From Zygnema cylindricum (taxonomy: Eukaryota; Streptophyta; Zygnematophyceae; Zygnematales; Zygnemataceae), in the NCBI GenBank assembly GCA_037447655.1, contig JBBHKE010002622.1, positions 1-64,000 on the forward strand: DNA of 64,000 nt, in the 5' to 3' direction. A program made the translations under genes and the position numbers. The notes under the pieces were generated by a model. The model worked only from the letters and a program-made list of their open reading frames with translations, had not been told where the DNA came from and made no database searches. Below, piece by piece: positions 31,394 through 43,999 of this stretch (the stretch's first letter is position 1; every line of letters begins with the position of its first letter).

Positions 31394-32389
31394 GGAATTT
31401 GTTGTTCTATGCCAATTGGTGTAGGTGGAGCTGCAACATTTGTTGTAGAAGTTGACATTATTAAAATAGAAACTAACAAGTATCCTATCAAACAGTTGTT
31501 TTCAAGAAACCACAAAGTGCAACCCAGAAGTTGAATTCACACCAAATTAAACACAGATAGAGTACATTTTACACAATAACACTTCCCAAAATCGCAGCTC
31601 AATTAACACAGTAAACCATAATACATAGCATCTAGAAGTTCTCTATAAAATGTCTTCTGAATATCATAGTCCCAAAACTGGATAGATAAATTTCTCTAAG
31701 TCCTAAACTTTATACACTGAGTGAGTGTTAACTGCCCACTTTCAAATCACGCGCATATACGTAGAATAGTAATACTGTATTGTGATACGACAAAGTACCT
31801 AAAGTGTACGTCACTGTATTGATACTACTTCTAAAACCATAATTGCTACTTGCCGCAAAATAAACAATGAAACAATATTTACTAATGCGCTAAACTAAAA
31901 ACAATTGTCCTCCAAATATTTACAGATACAAACCGTATAATTAATGTTGTCGTCGCTTAGTCAACATTGGTCAAAAAAGTCTAGCCGACTGTAGTCATGT
32001 AGTACAAAACTTTTGAGTGCGTACGGTGTACTTTGTCACTTGTGGTCCCTGCTCGAATCGCGTTCGTCAACTCGATTTGCATCAACGATTCATACTTGAT
32101 TTCGTACAAGATATTTCTTGGATGTTTTGTTTAGACTCAGTCTGTTCAATTGTGCGAATCCACTCGTTCGATGTGAGACACATGTATGTGGGCATTGGTG
32201 CCATTCCAAAATACTTACACTATCCTGAGGTACCCGACGTGTGTCACGCAAAAAGTACAATACACTCTATTGTCCTTCTACTGCAGCAACACTATCAAAG
32301 GTAAGTACTACATCTTAAAAAAATATTATAAAACCTAGACCTCCCCTCACAACAGCATTTATTGAGGACAAAGCTTTCAAAATTCAACA
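31394..32389 (-). repeat. 3' LTR of the nested minus-strand copia element
   Basis: It matches the right LTR through CCCAAAACTGGATRGATRAA and the GTCGTCRCTTAGTCA region. On the minus strand it starts TGTTGAATTTTGAAAG, preceded by the purine tract AAAGGAG. Its last 85 bases include a gag start. Confidence 0.75.
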
Positions 32390-32399
32390 CTCCTTTAAA

Positions 32400-34130
32400 G
32401 CGTTAGACTTAGTTACTCACTTAGCCCAATAACATCTATATAAAAATGCAAAACTCTAAATTAGGGATGAGAAGGGCTTTGGTTAACATATCAGCCACCA
32501 TACGTTCATCCGGTAAATAACACGGTTAATGATTTTAGCAAGCACCTTTACTCAAACAAAATGCAGTTTGACATCGTTATTTTTACTCTTAAAATGATGA
32601 CAGGGATTGGAGACAATGACAATGGGTGCCTGGTTTTCACACCAGAAAACCACCAGATGACTTGAGGTCTTATTTACATGTAGCCAAGTTTGTGCAAAAG
32701 AGTTATTTCAAGGCAGAACTTGCTACCATGTATTCAAACTCCATTGTAGACTGACGAGTGACCTTCTAGAGCTTACTGCTCTAGCAACAAGTTCCATTTC
32801 CAATCTATAGGACAAAGTCGATCGTTGATTAACTTCTAGGCATGTCGCTATAGCTAGCGTCGCTCTAAGTGTGTAATTTCACTTTTCCTCCTCTAAGGAC
32901 AAGTTTAAGGTTCTTAGTCCCAGCCAAATATCTTAGAAACCTCTTTACAGCTTCTCAAAACCCTCTTTGTAGCTTCCTATTATGCTTTTTAGGATTTTGG
33001 AAATTCCAGCTTAAAACACAACAACAGTTGCAACTTCAGGCCTCGTACAATATATAAAATGAATAAGGCTCTCAACTACCTGTTTATATGGTTTAGTAGC
33101 ATAAAATCCTCATACCCCGACTCTAGACTCTCACTGACCATAATACCTGATCACAATCACTTCCCTCTAATTTTTGGGTGAACTCTATTGGAGTACCGTT
33201 TTACCTCATTCGTTTCAAACTATTCCAGCATGTTTTTTATAGCCTCTTTTTGAGTTAGCATGATCAGCTTCTTGTTTCTATCTCTCTCTAGTTGTAGCCC
33301 TAATATATACCTGGCCTCACCAAGGTCTTTCATCTCAAATCGTGATCTTAACGCTGCCTTAATGCAGTTTATTTCACTCATGGATTTGCTGATAAGTAAT
33401 AAATCATCTATATATATACATCAATATAAAGTACTCCATCTTTATCCTAGAAGACATATATATAGTGATCTAAACTAATTCTTTTAAAGCGGAGTCATGT
33501 TTGAAACTTATCGAACTTCAAGTTACACTTTCTAGGGGCTTGTTTTAGCCCATACAAGGATTGCAACAATTTGCACACCAATCTCTCCTATCCTTTCTCT
33601 TCATACATTTCAAGTTGTCGCATATTAATGGTTTCCTCAAGCTCTTTATGCAAAAAGGCAGTCTTGACATCTATTTGGTGTATTTTTATATTTTCAATTG
33701 CCGATTGACTTAACAAAATTTTGAAAGTTGGAAACCTCCCAACACGAGAGAAAGTCTCCTAAAAATCAATCATTTTTTTATGATTCTACCCCTTCGCCAC
33801 AATTCAAGCCTTGTACTTTTCAATGGTGTTGTGCAAGTTTAGCTTCACCTTGAACACCCATTTCATGTCGATGGCTTTTTCTGTTTGGAGGATGATCCAC
33901 AAACTCCTATGTTTAAGCCTATATTATTCACTTCATCTCATCATTTGTCGCGTCAATCCAATGGTTTATTTTTGGTGATAAAAGGCTTTCCAGATGGTTA
34001 GTGGTTCACCTGAGGCGGTAAAGTAGGCAAAGTGTAAACTTGATTGCAGACGGCTACTGGATCTTTTTCCCCATAAATTTTGAGGCTGAAACAGATGGAT
34101 TCCTACCATTCTGTGTCTGTCTGGTAATTG
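32400..34130 (-). pseudogene. Copia reverse transcriptase and RNase H, badly broken
   Basis: Minus-strand segments in several frames: KWVFKVKLNLHNTIEKYKA, HQIDVKTAFLHKELEE, LYGLKQAPRK, VYIDDLLLI (catalytic YxDD as YIDD), and FEMKDLGEARYILGL with LTQKEAIKNMLE. The RNase H end has ERMVADMLTKAL just before the 3' LTR. Stops occur within most blocks. Confidence 0.75.
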
Positions 34131-34150
34131 TGTCTGTCTGGTAATTGTTT

Positions 34151-34426
34151 ATGCAGGCTTCGACATCAGTTCAAGCACCGATTAAACCGTTGGAGGAGTC
34201 GCAAGAACCGTTGGAGGAGTCGGAAGATCTGAAGAAACAGTCTCTTGTTTGTGCAGGCTTGGACATCGGTTCAAGCACCGATTAAACCGTTGGAGGAGTC
34301 GCAAGAACCGTTGGAGGAGTCGGAAGATCTGAAGAAACAGTCTCTTGTTTGTGCAGGCTTGGACATCGGTTCAAGCTTCGAATAAACCGTTGGAGGAGCC
34401 GGAAGATCTTAAGAAACAGTCTCTAT
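34151..34426. repeat. 100-bp tandem repeat, 2.8 units
   Basis: Units start at 34153, 34253 and 34353 with GCAGGCTT. The third lacks about 20 bp. It falls in the linker between integrase and reverse transcriptase, where length tolerance is expected. Confidence 0.9.
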
Positions 34427-34544
34427 AAGCGGAGGCTATTGTACGTGAAAATAAGTCGTCTTTTTGATGTCTAAAATCACATATTCTTGCACTTTGTGTT
34501 GTTGTGGTTGGTGTATCACTTTGAACAGATCAACCAATTTCTCT

Positions 34545-35800
34545 TCATCTTTTAAAATTATGTTTATCTAGAACAAATAATTTATACTCTTTTGAGATAT
34601 CATCATATCCCATGAGAATACCCTTTAATCCTTTACGCTCCATTTTCCAAGTGTTTTGAGATGTGTTTAGGATGAAGCACTTACTGCCAAATACTTTGAA
34701 ATGACTGACTTCAGGTTTCCTGCCTGTCCATAACACATATAAAGTTGTACTAACTGACCTGACCCAATCATGTTTCTAATGTAAATTGCATAGGTAAGAG
34801 CTTCAACCCATAATTTTAGATCCACATTTTTATCTGGAAGCATAAACCTAACACTTTTTGTAACCGTTCTATTTAGTCTTTAAAAGGCACCATTTTGTTG
34901 AGGTGTATAACAAACTGTCAATTAATGACTAAAACCATCATGGAGAACAACTGTTCAAATTCATTTGACGTAACACCATCTTGGAGAAGAAACTGTTCAA
35001 ATTCCTTTGACGTGTATTCCCCTCCATGGTCCGGTCTGATCTCCAAAATCGGAACCCCATGTAGTTTTTTCGCCCAAGCTTTGTAGTGTTTGAAGTGTTC
35101 GAACACATCAATCTTTTCTTTCATGAAATATACTTTAGTGAATCTGAAGAAATCATCACTAAAGGTAACCATAAAGCGTACCTTGCAAGCAGTTGGCACT
35201 TGAGCAAGTTTGACAACATCAAAATGGAAAAGCTGTAACAGTTCGTTTGACCGGTGTTTGAATTATTGGGGAAATGGTTGTCTTTGTCTTTTTCCCAAAG
35301 AGCAGCCATCACAAATTGTAACTAGCTGATTTGTGAGGGAAACACCTTCTACTTTGCCATCATTTACGATTTTCTTCAAACTATCATAGTTTGTATGTCC
35401 TGATCACTTATGCCATAACTCATTTTCGGACATAACACTTGAGTAGAGAACATCATTTTCCTTATATTCAGCCATATCTATGCGGTACATTTTCCTGGCA
35501 TCCCTACTTCGTGTAAGTTTTACCTTTCCTAGCTTGTTAACAACTCGACTACCCCCTTTAAGGGTGACCTCAAAACCTTTGCTTTCAACCAAAGATGTGT
35601 AAAACATATTTTTTTTAACGTCTCCCACATACAAAACATTGTGAAAAGTCCTTTCAACTAACTTCCCTCCCACATCAACTAGCAAAGAAACATTACCCTG
35701 AGCACTAGTTTCGACACTCATGCCAAAATTATTGTAGAAATAATTTGCAAGTGTTGCTTTCATATAAGTAAAAATGGCTTTGTTTCAGCACATGTGAGTT
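34545..35800 (-). pseudogene. Copia protease tail, pre-integrase and integrase
   Basis: 35404-35763 (119 codons) carries the region after the protease active site and the start of the integrase zinc region (VSLLVDVGGKLV, then FHNVLYVGDVKKNM, ending ENELWHK). 34918-35199 carries the integrase core with SDDFFRFTKVYF and RPDHGGEYTS (usually RSDNGGE). 34545-34736 is the integrase tail, with GRKPEVSHFKVFGSKCF. Stops and shifts separate the pieces. Confidence 0.8.
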
Positions 35801-36950
35801 TAGGATCATGTGTCCATGATCCATCCGACGTCCTTTGAGCCCTCCATTGCTGCCGCCATGGCGAATTACTCCGTTTCTTCCTGCACAATGAAACTCAAAG
35901 ACTCACCATCTTGGATAGCAGAAGCCAAAACTCAAAGACTCATCATCTTTGCTAGGAGAAGCCAAAAGTCATAGACTCATCATCTTGGCTGGCAGAAGCC
36001 AAAAAATAGTGCGTTGTTTTGTGATTGATTTCCTAAAAAACCTTTGTTAAACTGACTTTTCTGCCACGCAGGCTTGTACAATCCTTTTTATTTGCCTTAT
36101 ACCTTTTTAAGTTTTGGACAGTATTTTTATCCATGACCTCTTTATGACCAATAAAAACATGCAATAGAGGACTGTCTATTTTGGCCTCGATTATATTGTT
36201 TAAACTGACCTTGATTTTGATTTAATTGATTCCTTTGCTGATTAAACTGATTTTTTGATTGATTAAACATTTTTTTTTTCATAGTCTGTGCTAAAAGCTT
36301 CTACCTGCTTTTCTCCATTTAAGATTTTAGACGTAGCTTCCTCTTCTAATATATGATTGATGGCTAACTATAGTGTCGAGCTAGACTTATCATGTTGTTT
36401 CACCTTAACAGATGCATATTTCATACTACTAAGAACACCCCTCATGAGAAATACAACCTGTTGGAATTCACGAAAAGTACTAGGAGCACGGTCATGTGCA
36501 TCGATAAGAGTGCAAAAATTGTCGCTATACTCCGCCATCGTCCCCCCCGAGTACTTCTAATCCCATATTTCCCCTGCCAAAAGAAGTTCACATTGAATAT
36601 TCGCCTACTTATTAGACGCCTTGAGTGACTTCCAAATATCAATCACTTTTTTCATCTTGAGGCGTGACATAACTATATTCTCCGATACACATAGCTTCAA
36701 AGGAATACGAGTCTGCGAATTCATTTTTGCCCATGTCGTATCTGCTTCATCAAGTGATCCATCCACTATATTCAATAAATTTACAATTTTAAAACAAGAT
36801 TCCACCATATCCGCCCAATAACCATACTTTTGTCCTTTAAAGATAAGAATTCTTGAGAAGGGCTTATAAGCTGTTGTTTAATGACAACTAACCCAGGTGG
36901 AGATCCAGCAGTAGTTGGTGAATTTCATACGATTAAACTAGAAGCCAACA
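35800..36950 (-). pseudogene. Copia gag of the nested minus-strand element
   Basis: The minus-strand frame 36605-36808 has NIVDGSLDEADTTWAKMNSQ, then RLKMKKVIDIWKSLKASNK, the copia gag core where LTR-copia gags have W-x-x-L. The N terminus starts inside the 5' LTR. Direct repeats of AAACTCAAAGACTCAYCATCTT (three, about 35885-35990) lie in the gag/protease junction. Not translatable as a whole. Confidence 0.65.
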
Positions 36951-37909
36951 AGTATCATATCAAACAAATGTTTTCAAGACAAAAGAAAGTGTAACCCAAA
37001 GGTCCAATTCACACCAATTTAAACATAGATATAGTGCACTATACACACTGATACTTCCCAAAATTGCAGCTTAATTGACCTTGTAAACTATAAAACATAA
37101 CATCTGGAAGTTCTCGATAAGATGTCCTCAAGATATCATAGTCCCAAAACTGGATGGATGAATTTCTCTAAGTCCTAAACTTTATACATTGAGTGAGTGT
37201 CAACTGCTCACTGTGTGTTAACTACTCATTGTGTGTTAACTGCTCACTGTAAAATTAGGTGCCTACACTTGGAATAGTATAATAGTACTGTACTCTAATA
37301 CAACAAAGGACCTAAAGTGTATGTTAATGTACTTATACTACATCCAAAACCCTAATTGCTGCTTGCCGCAAAATAAACAATGAAACAATATTTACCAATG
37401 CGCTAAACTACAAACAATTGTTCTCCAATTATGCACGGATACAAACCGTACAATTAATGTTGTCGTCACTTAGTCAGCATTGGTCACAAAAGTCCAGCTG
37501 ACTATGGTCATGTAGCACGAAAAACTCATGTGTGCGTACGACATACTTTATCACTTGTGGTCCCTGCTTGAATCGTGTCCATTGACTTGATTTGCATCAG
37601 CAATTCATACTTGAACTCGTACAAGACATTTCTCGGATGTTTAGCTCATACTCAGTCTGTCCGATTTTGCGAATCTGTTCGTTCAATGTGTGACACATGT
37701 ATGTGGCCGTCTGTGCCATTCCAAAATACCTCTCCTATCCTCAAGTGTCGATGCATGTCCTTGTAGAAGTACAATACACTTTATTGTCTTTCTACTACTG
37801 TAACACAATGAAAGGTAAGTATAACATATGACTCAGCCAAAAATATTTGAAGTCTTATAGCTCCCCTCACAACCACATCTACTGAGGACAAAACTTTTAA
37901 AATTCAATA
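36865..37909 (-). repeat. 5' LTR of the nested minus-strand copia element
   Basis: About 1045 bp. It is longer than its partner mainly through an expanded GTGTGTTAACTGCTCACT-type repeat near 37195-37250. The gag ATG (near 36930) lies inside the LTR. Confidence 0.7.
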
Positions 37910-39345
37910 GAGTTTGGTCATTGAAGTGTCTAAGAAAGACAACTGGAAAGAAATCGGCTCGGTATCAATCGATAAAAATGTGAAGATGTGGAGAATACTT
38001 ATTATTTCATTTTCGACATCGAAACATGAGAAATTCCTCTTATTATAATCAATATGCAAAAATTTGGACAACGACCCACAATCGTACGCTAAATCTTGGA
38101 GATCGTAAGATTAGGAGACAAAGTGGAAGCTAACATGGAAGTACGGACTCGAATGTGTCATTGATAAACATATACATAAGAAGGTACGCTAGCCGTAACT
38201 GGAGAAAAAAAGACTGACTTCAAATTGGTATTTAAAAAAAAACAAGGACTTCAGGTGAGAAAAATAAAACACGTCTTGTATATAAAGGTTTTTGAACAAA
38301 AAAAATGTTGGATGATACCAAATCTTACAAACCGGTGGTAAATTTGATTCTTTGACAATGATCAACGCAATTCTTGAGGCTAGAAAGACGCACGTACATC
38401 AAAAAGATGTAGAATTTCTTTATCTAATTAGGAGAAATCAAGAAGAAGAAGTTTGTGTAAAGGTCTCGCAGGCAATGTTGTTGCGAGAAAAGAAAGCATG
38501 ACATCTGTGAAATCCTCTCTACGGATTGAAGCGAGCGCCGCGATTATGGTACCATACCTTGCACAGAGTTTCATAAGAGTTTGAATTCGTCCGTAACATA
38601 TCGAATTCAGTCGTCTATGTAAAAAAAGAAGTTGAATAGGTGATATTTTGAATTTGTGCTAACAATTTCCAAATGAATTTGGCGACCTTGGAAAATATTA
38701 TCAAATTGAAGGCTCTTTTATGTATATATTTTTTTAAGGTAACAAACCTTTCGAACGTCGTTGACATTTTAGAAATTCATGTGATTTGTCACCCGAATGT
38801 TCATACCAAACTGAGTGAAGCTCAACAGTGTAAGGCAATTTTAACCCGTTTCGCTACGATGATGCTAATCGGTTTTTACATCATTAGATTCTAAGATGCA
38901 ATATTGAGAGTGTGATTAGAAAGTGACACTTGAGGTGCCACATTGTGAGGCTATCTGTTGTAAGTCTGTATTGCTGAGCGCTAAAGAAGTCCCAAGCTAA
39001 AGAAGTCCCTCTAGGATCACTATTTTGCCAGAACACTTGATATCGGTTTAGTTTAAAAATGGGAGTTTTCAATCAAAGTGGCGCTTTGAAGGTTGTTACG
39101 TAGAGTATGATTTCCATGGCACTTGTGGGAAATCTAATTTTTCACAAGCCCACAAAACACATCCGTATTCGATGGCATTTTGTGGATGATGCTATCACAA
39201 CGAAAGTGGTGGAATTTTCGCACTTGTTAATTTTGGAGGAAGTCGCAGATTCACAGACTAAGTCGGCTCTCTATGACGTATTGTGGAAGGGACACCCAGA
39301 TTTCGGTTGTTTTGATTCGGAGCCGATTCACACTATTAGAGGGGG
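37910..39345 (+). pseudogene. Decayed copia reverse transcriptase and RNase H (second half of the older element)
   Basis: Plus-strand fragments: WRKKTDFKLVFK, MINAILEARKTHVHQKDVE (first catalytic Asp region), SSLYGLKRAPRLWYHTL, and the RNase H tail FHKPTKHIRIRWHFVDDAI with VADSQTKS. A tract TTAGAGGGGGAATA at about 39335 looks like the purine tract, but the following DNA does not match the LTR at 28560-29544, so the 3' end is unassigned. Confidence 0.65.
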
Positions 39346-40430
39346 AATATTTTGTTATATAGTAGAATCGATTTGACGTTGAATCGCACCAGCGCAAACG
39401 TATTGGGTTCAATGTACGATTATTGGTTTGGTTTGAGACTGTATTGATTGTTTGTGTACAAACCTTATATAGCGTAATGGTACTATTTTACTTTTGTTTG
39501 TATTGTTGGTGTCAAATAGTTGGAGAACATTTGCACGTTTAATGTACCTTTTAGTAATTTTGTCAAGATGTAGAATTGCGTATGAGTAGTGGACATGTAG
39601 AGGGAGAGAGAAAGACTTGTATTATTATAAAATAAATTTGGTGAGAAATTATAAAATTTTGTTGGAACTCTGTCTTAACCTTCGGGTGATTTTACATATG
39701 TTTCCACTTCTATGAGAGTGCATTCTATTTTATTTTTTACCCTATTTGTATTCTGATCCTTATAGAACGTCCACCAACTAGAGGACCACGTCAAAGACAA
39801 AGACATAAACCCGAAACACAATGGTGCATTATATCATATAAAATATTAAGTAGTGCACACAAAATAACTAGAACGCATACATAACAAAAATCCAATTACA
39901 CAGATGCAAACCCGACTAATATGGCGTGTAAAATACAAGATTTTTCATCACTGCCATCAAACTCATTGATGCACATACATCCCACCAAAATCCCTAAGTC
40001 GCTTAACATTTCCGTCCATGTATAATTTTTGTGGCATCGCACATAACCTTGTATTTGGCTTCCTTAGAGCTCAAAATAACTATCTGTTAGAGACGTGAAA
40101 CAAAACAAACTACCACACCAACAAATACAAAGACACACTCGGCCATAAAAAAATTGGAATAAAAGTCTCCATCCCAATCTGTACCACAATACCTGAAACC
40201 CTCCGATGTTCTTGAAAGCAAACAAAACACAAGACCCAAACTTACGTTTCCCACGAAGTATATAAAAATCCTTTTTACGGCCTCCGGCACAAACACAGTT
40301 GTGAAAACATGGATTATTAAGTCTTAGCATCTACACAATTCTTACCTTTGAAAGATTGTTAGGTGGGGCCCTCTCGGGTGGGCCCTCTCGTTTCCCTTAA
40401 GGTGAGATCATCAAATATACTAATTAAGGC
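39346..40430. other. No recognisable gene
   Basis: AT-rich single-copy-looking DNA. Minus-strand frames at 40064-40330 lack domain similarity. A 14-bp tandem duplication GTGGGSCCCTCTCG lies at 40363-40390. Confidence 0.5.
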
Positions 40431-40434
40431 GACC

Positions 40435-40730
40435 CAAAACGTAGGACAAAACCCCTTGAAAGATCTGCTAAACTCAATCCTGGCAAATGTAAGCCATGAA
40501 CTACATACTCCACTCAATACAATTATCGGATTTTTAGAAACGATTTTATCTGCGACCTAAGGAAAATTAGAAAGCACCCAATATAAAGATTCAAAAGCGG
40601 TATAAAGCAGTAATATCAAAAAGGGAAGTAATGAATTTACAAGGCTAATAGTAACAACCACCGAACTATATAAAATCTCTACCGGTTCATCTATTAATCG
40701 AAGAGGCATCAAAGCCCTAATATTGGATTA
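40435..40730 (+). pseudogene. Decayed histidine-kinase HisKA domain
   Basis: The frame ending at TAA 40558 contains LLNSILANVSHELHTPLNTI, then IGFLETIL, which matches the H box of sensor histidine kinases (phosphoacceptor His at 40495-40497; the usual Arg after SHEL is His). Past the stop the same frame continues with SSNIKKGSNEFTRLI and ELYKISTG, spaced like the second HisKA helix. No start codon, ATPase or receiver domain is visible. Source could be a plant, organellar or bacterial-type hybrid kinase; the sequence is too short to tell. Confidence 0.55.
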
Positions 40731-40933
40731 ATTGCAGGTTAAGTCACGCTTCCGCATTTCCCTTGATGGGTTTATTTTGGAGAGTTATATTTTTTTACTA
40801 GTAAATGAATGCTCGTTACATGGGTGTAGACCATCTCTTGCGTTATCATGCATGTCTATCATGCGCGTTTATCATGCTCGTTTATCATGCCCGTTACACA
40901 CACATGGACCGAGTCTTGTTTATCAAAACTTAT

Positions 40934-43900
40934 AAGGGCACTTTTCCATGTAACCGAAACTTAATCTTGTAACTTTGTTTTTTAGCAACGGTTTTTGTAC
41001 TTCTTTCAAAGCTTTCCGCTATAACGCAATAAAATCGTTACTTTAAATTGTGACAGATGAAAACGTGGGTGTAATTTGTGACGGTTGTAGACAATTACAA
41101 AACTCGCGACGATTGATGACGTTTACAAAATAGCGACAGTTGTAAACATCTAGTTTTTTGTGACTTTGTCAATGTTAGGGGTTTGTGACATTTTGACGTC
41201 ATGCTCACTATAATAGCGTTGACGTAACTAATCTCAAAACTTTACGTCTTGGTTTCCCGGTTTTGTTTTTTCGTCCTTTCTCACTCTACTTACCATCAAA
41301 ATATGTCGTAAAACAGTCAAAAGTAATATTTTTTAGAGATCTTTTATTTGATACCATTATTGCTTTTTTTCATTGGAAGAATTGTGTGATAGACGCGGTA
41401 GTGAAAAAGGGAGAGAGAAAGAGAAGCATTCATGGACTTCGCTTTTGTGGAATGGCATCCGTTGCTCGAGACCCCTCCACGGCCCCTGCTTGGAAAAAAG
41501 TCCGTACATGTTAAAAATATAGATTGGTTTTTTTTGGTACTCCGTCAAAAACATTCGATGCGTGCCACAACGTTTGTTTATTCGTTCACATCACGAAACT
41601 TTAGTTAAAATCACCTCGCGTGGTGATTTGAGTAAAAGTTTGAAGATGAGCTAGAGGGACGCGAAAGTGGGTCGAAATACGTTAGACGACAAACAACAAT
41701 ACATCTAAAGTTTCAAAGTGACGCATATTGTACTGTGGTAATTTCAATTTTTTGGTACAGCTACGGATTTTCTCGTTGAGGGTTAAGTTTTGGAGGAAAA
41801 AAACAAAACAAAACCCTAACTTTATCACATAGGAAAGTGCCCTATGTAATATTGTACTATTTAAGACGTCCGTACAGACATTTGTAGACACGAACCATAA
41901 TAACACTGAAACTCTGAGACCTCCATAAGTCCTCAGAGTGGACAACTTCCAAGAAGCCTCTAGGATAACCCTGACCCCTTTGTGTTTCAGCAAGATCAAA
42001 TGACACCCTGGCAGACAAAAACTCTGACCAACTTCACCCCTGTAAATGCAAGACTTCCTTGAGTCGATAGCAAAAAGAATCTCTGAATTTGCTCCCCTGA
42101 GCAGTAAGTTATGGAGGGTCAAATTTGACCTTTTGTACAGAAGCTCTCTGGGAGAGAGGGTCCTATCTACCAATTTTTCTAAGTCCTATCTCCCTCACAA
42201 ACTCTATCTACTGGTGTACGGCACCAATCATCTTAAATTGTCGTACATAAAAGTACAGCCACCGGTGTACTTTATGTACGGAAATTGTACGACATGGCCT
42301 AAAAGTCGACACATGTCATATCCGGATTTGGTGCTGTAATCCCCGGAGATACTGCGATCCAACGCAATTTCGCCACGTGTCATCCGATGTGGCGATGACC
42401 ATAAACCGCCGAGAATCTCTTCCGCGATCTCGGCTTTCTTCCCGTTCGTCCGATTAAATGCTGATTTCAATCGGAGCGGTCATAAATACATGCGCGGTAT
42501 TTTTTCGTACAAGAAACAAAATGCGCGGTACTTTTTTCTTGTCCATACCGTAATTCGTACGTTTACATAACGGGTTCTATGTAACCCTAAACATCCGCCG
42601 TTAAATGAATTTTATGACGTTGTAACATATGAATACAAATCAAACCTAATAGTATGTATCGGAACTTCTAGACTTAACGGCTAAGGCTACCGGCTATCGG
42701 CGCTTTGAGGGTCGGCAAGTGTCAGGATCAAATCCTGTCACCTACATATACCTTTTAGTAAATAAACCTTGTTATCTGTAAATTGAATAATCTATTTCCT
42801 GTAAACCTCTGGATAGCCAAAGTAGCCATGGCTCTAGCTTCCTCTCCAACTTCTCAGTGACTGCAACAAGTGTGGGAGTTTGAGAGAGAAGTTAGAGGCA
42901 GAGTTCCTCAACTTCTTTCTATATTCCAATTCAGACCTAGAAAATCATGAAATAACCATTGATTTCTACAAACACATCGATTGACGGATAATTGAGCAAA
43001 GAACTAATGACACGATATTTTAGGTCATTTTCCTATGTGTTTAAGTTATAGTTTTTTTTTTTCATTTTCCTCTATAACTTGGAAAAAATGAGAAAATACG
43101 CAGCCGTACCAAAAAATTGAAATTACCAACGTACAAGTTGCGTTACCTTGAAACTTAAACTGTACCGTAGTTTGTCGTCTAGCACAATGCAGTTTGTCGT
43201 TTAGCGCGTTTCGACCCACTTTCGCGTCCTTTTGGCTCATCTTCAAACTTTATATAAAATCACCTCGTGAGGTGGTTTTAAACAAAGTTCCACGACATGG
43301 GAGAATATGCATATGATTGCGCACGCGACGGAGGTTTTTGACAATTTTTGTGCTTGGAGTACCAAAAAAATAACATATTGCACGTTTCCAACTTGTACAT
43401 GACTTTTTTCTGTGCGTTTTTTTTTTGTACAGTAACCGTGGAGGGGTTCTCGACCAACGGACGCCATTTCGCAAAAGCGTAGTCCGTGAAAGCGCCTCTC
43501 TCTCTCTCTCCCTCTCCCACTCACGCATATATCTCACAATCTTGCAATGTAAAAAAGCAAGAAAGGTGTCAAATGAAAGATCTCTAAAAAATATTTATTT
43601 TGGCTATATTTTAGCTTGTTTTGATTGCAAGTAGAATGAGAACGGATGATTAAACAAAATCGGGAAACCATGGCGGAATGTTTTAGATTCAGTGACGTTG
43701 ACGCTATCATAAGTGAGCATGACGTCAAAATGTCACAAACCTTAAACATCTATAATGTCATAAGTAGCTAGACGTCTACAAACATCGCTATTTTGTAAAC
43801 GTCATCAATTGTCGTGAGTTTTGTAATCGTCTACAAACCGTCACAAATTACACACACGTCTACATCCGTCACGATCTAAAGTAACGATTTGATTTTATAA

Positions 43901-43990
43901 CATACGAATGCTCTGAAAGTAGTACGGAGAATCTTCGCTAAAAACAAAGTTACAAGACTAAAGTTTCGGTAACATGGGATAGTGCCCTTA
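40934..43990. mobile_element. Giant foldback DNA element with arms of about 900 bp
   Basis: The left arm (40936-about 41845) and right arm (about 43050-43988) are inverted copies. Ends are GGGCACTTTTCCATGTAACC and its reverse complement with few changes, and the common TGTGACATTTTGACGTCAT block is present. A central spacer of about 150 bp is split by a solo LTR. TA lies immediately outside AGGGCAC on both sides and could be a 2-bp target duplication. No transposase frame. A one-arm relative lies at 855-1650. Confidence 0.8.
41907..42970 (-). mobile_element. Solo LTR inside the foldback element
   Basis: 1064 bp with duplication AACAC at 41902-41906 and 42971-42975. Closest by eye to the 23389-24455 solo LTR; both start TGTAGAAAT on the minus strand. 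GTAC hairpin near 42240-42285, tRNA-like module on the plus strand 42667-42752. Confidence 0.92.
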
Positions 43991-43999
43991 CTTCTTGAA

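Larger units (their letters stand above)
31394..37909 (-). mobile_element. Minus-strand copia element nested in the older copia
   Basis: Related LTRs at about 31394-32389 and 36865-37909 flank a broken coding region on the minus strand. GAGT occurs at both outer edges (31390-31393, 37910-37913) as a possible shortened target duplication. The terminal CAACA of the left LTR is CAATA in the right one. LTR similarity to the families above is not evident. It interrupts the plus-strand relic between integrase and reverse transcriptase, whose two halves resume on either side. Confidence 0.7.

Noticed and set aside
41357-43537. Similar short frames in both foldback arms and at 1027-1342
   Set aside because: Conserved as DNA in inverted copies with frameshifts among them; nothing indicates protein-level conservation.
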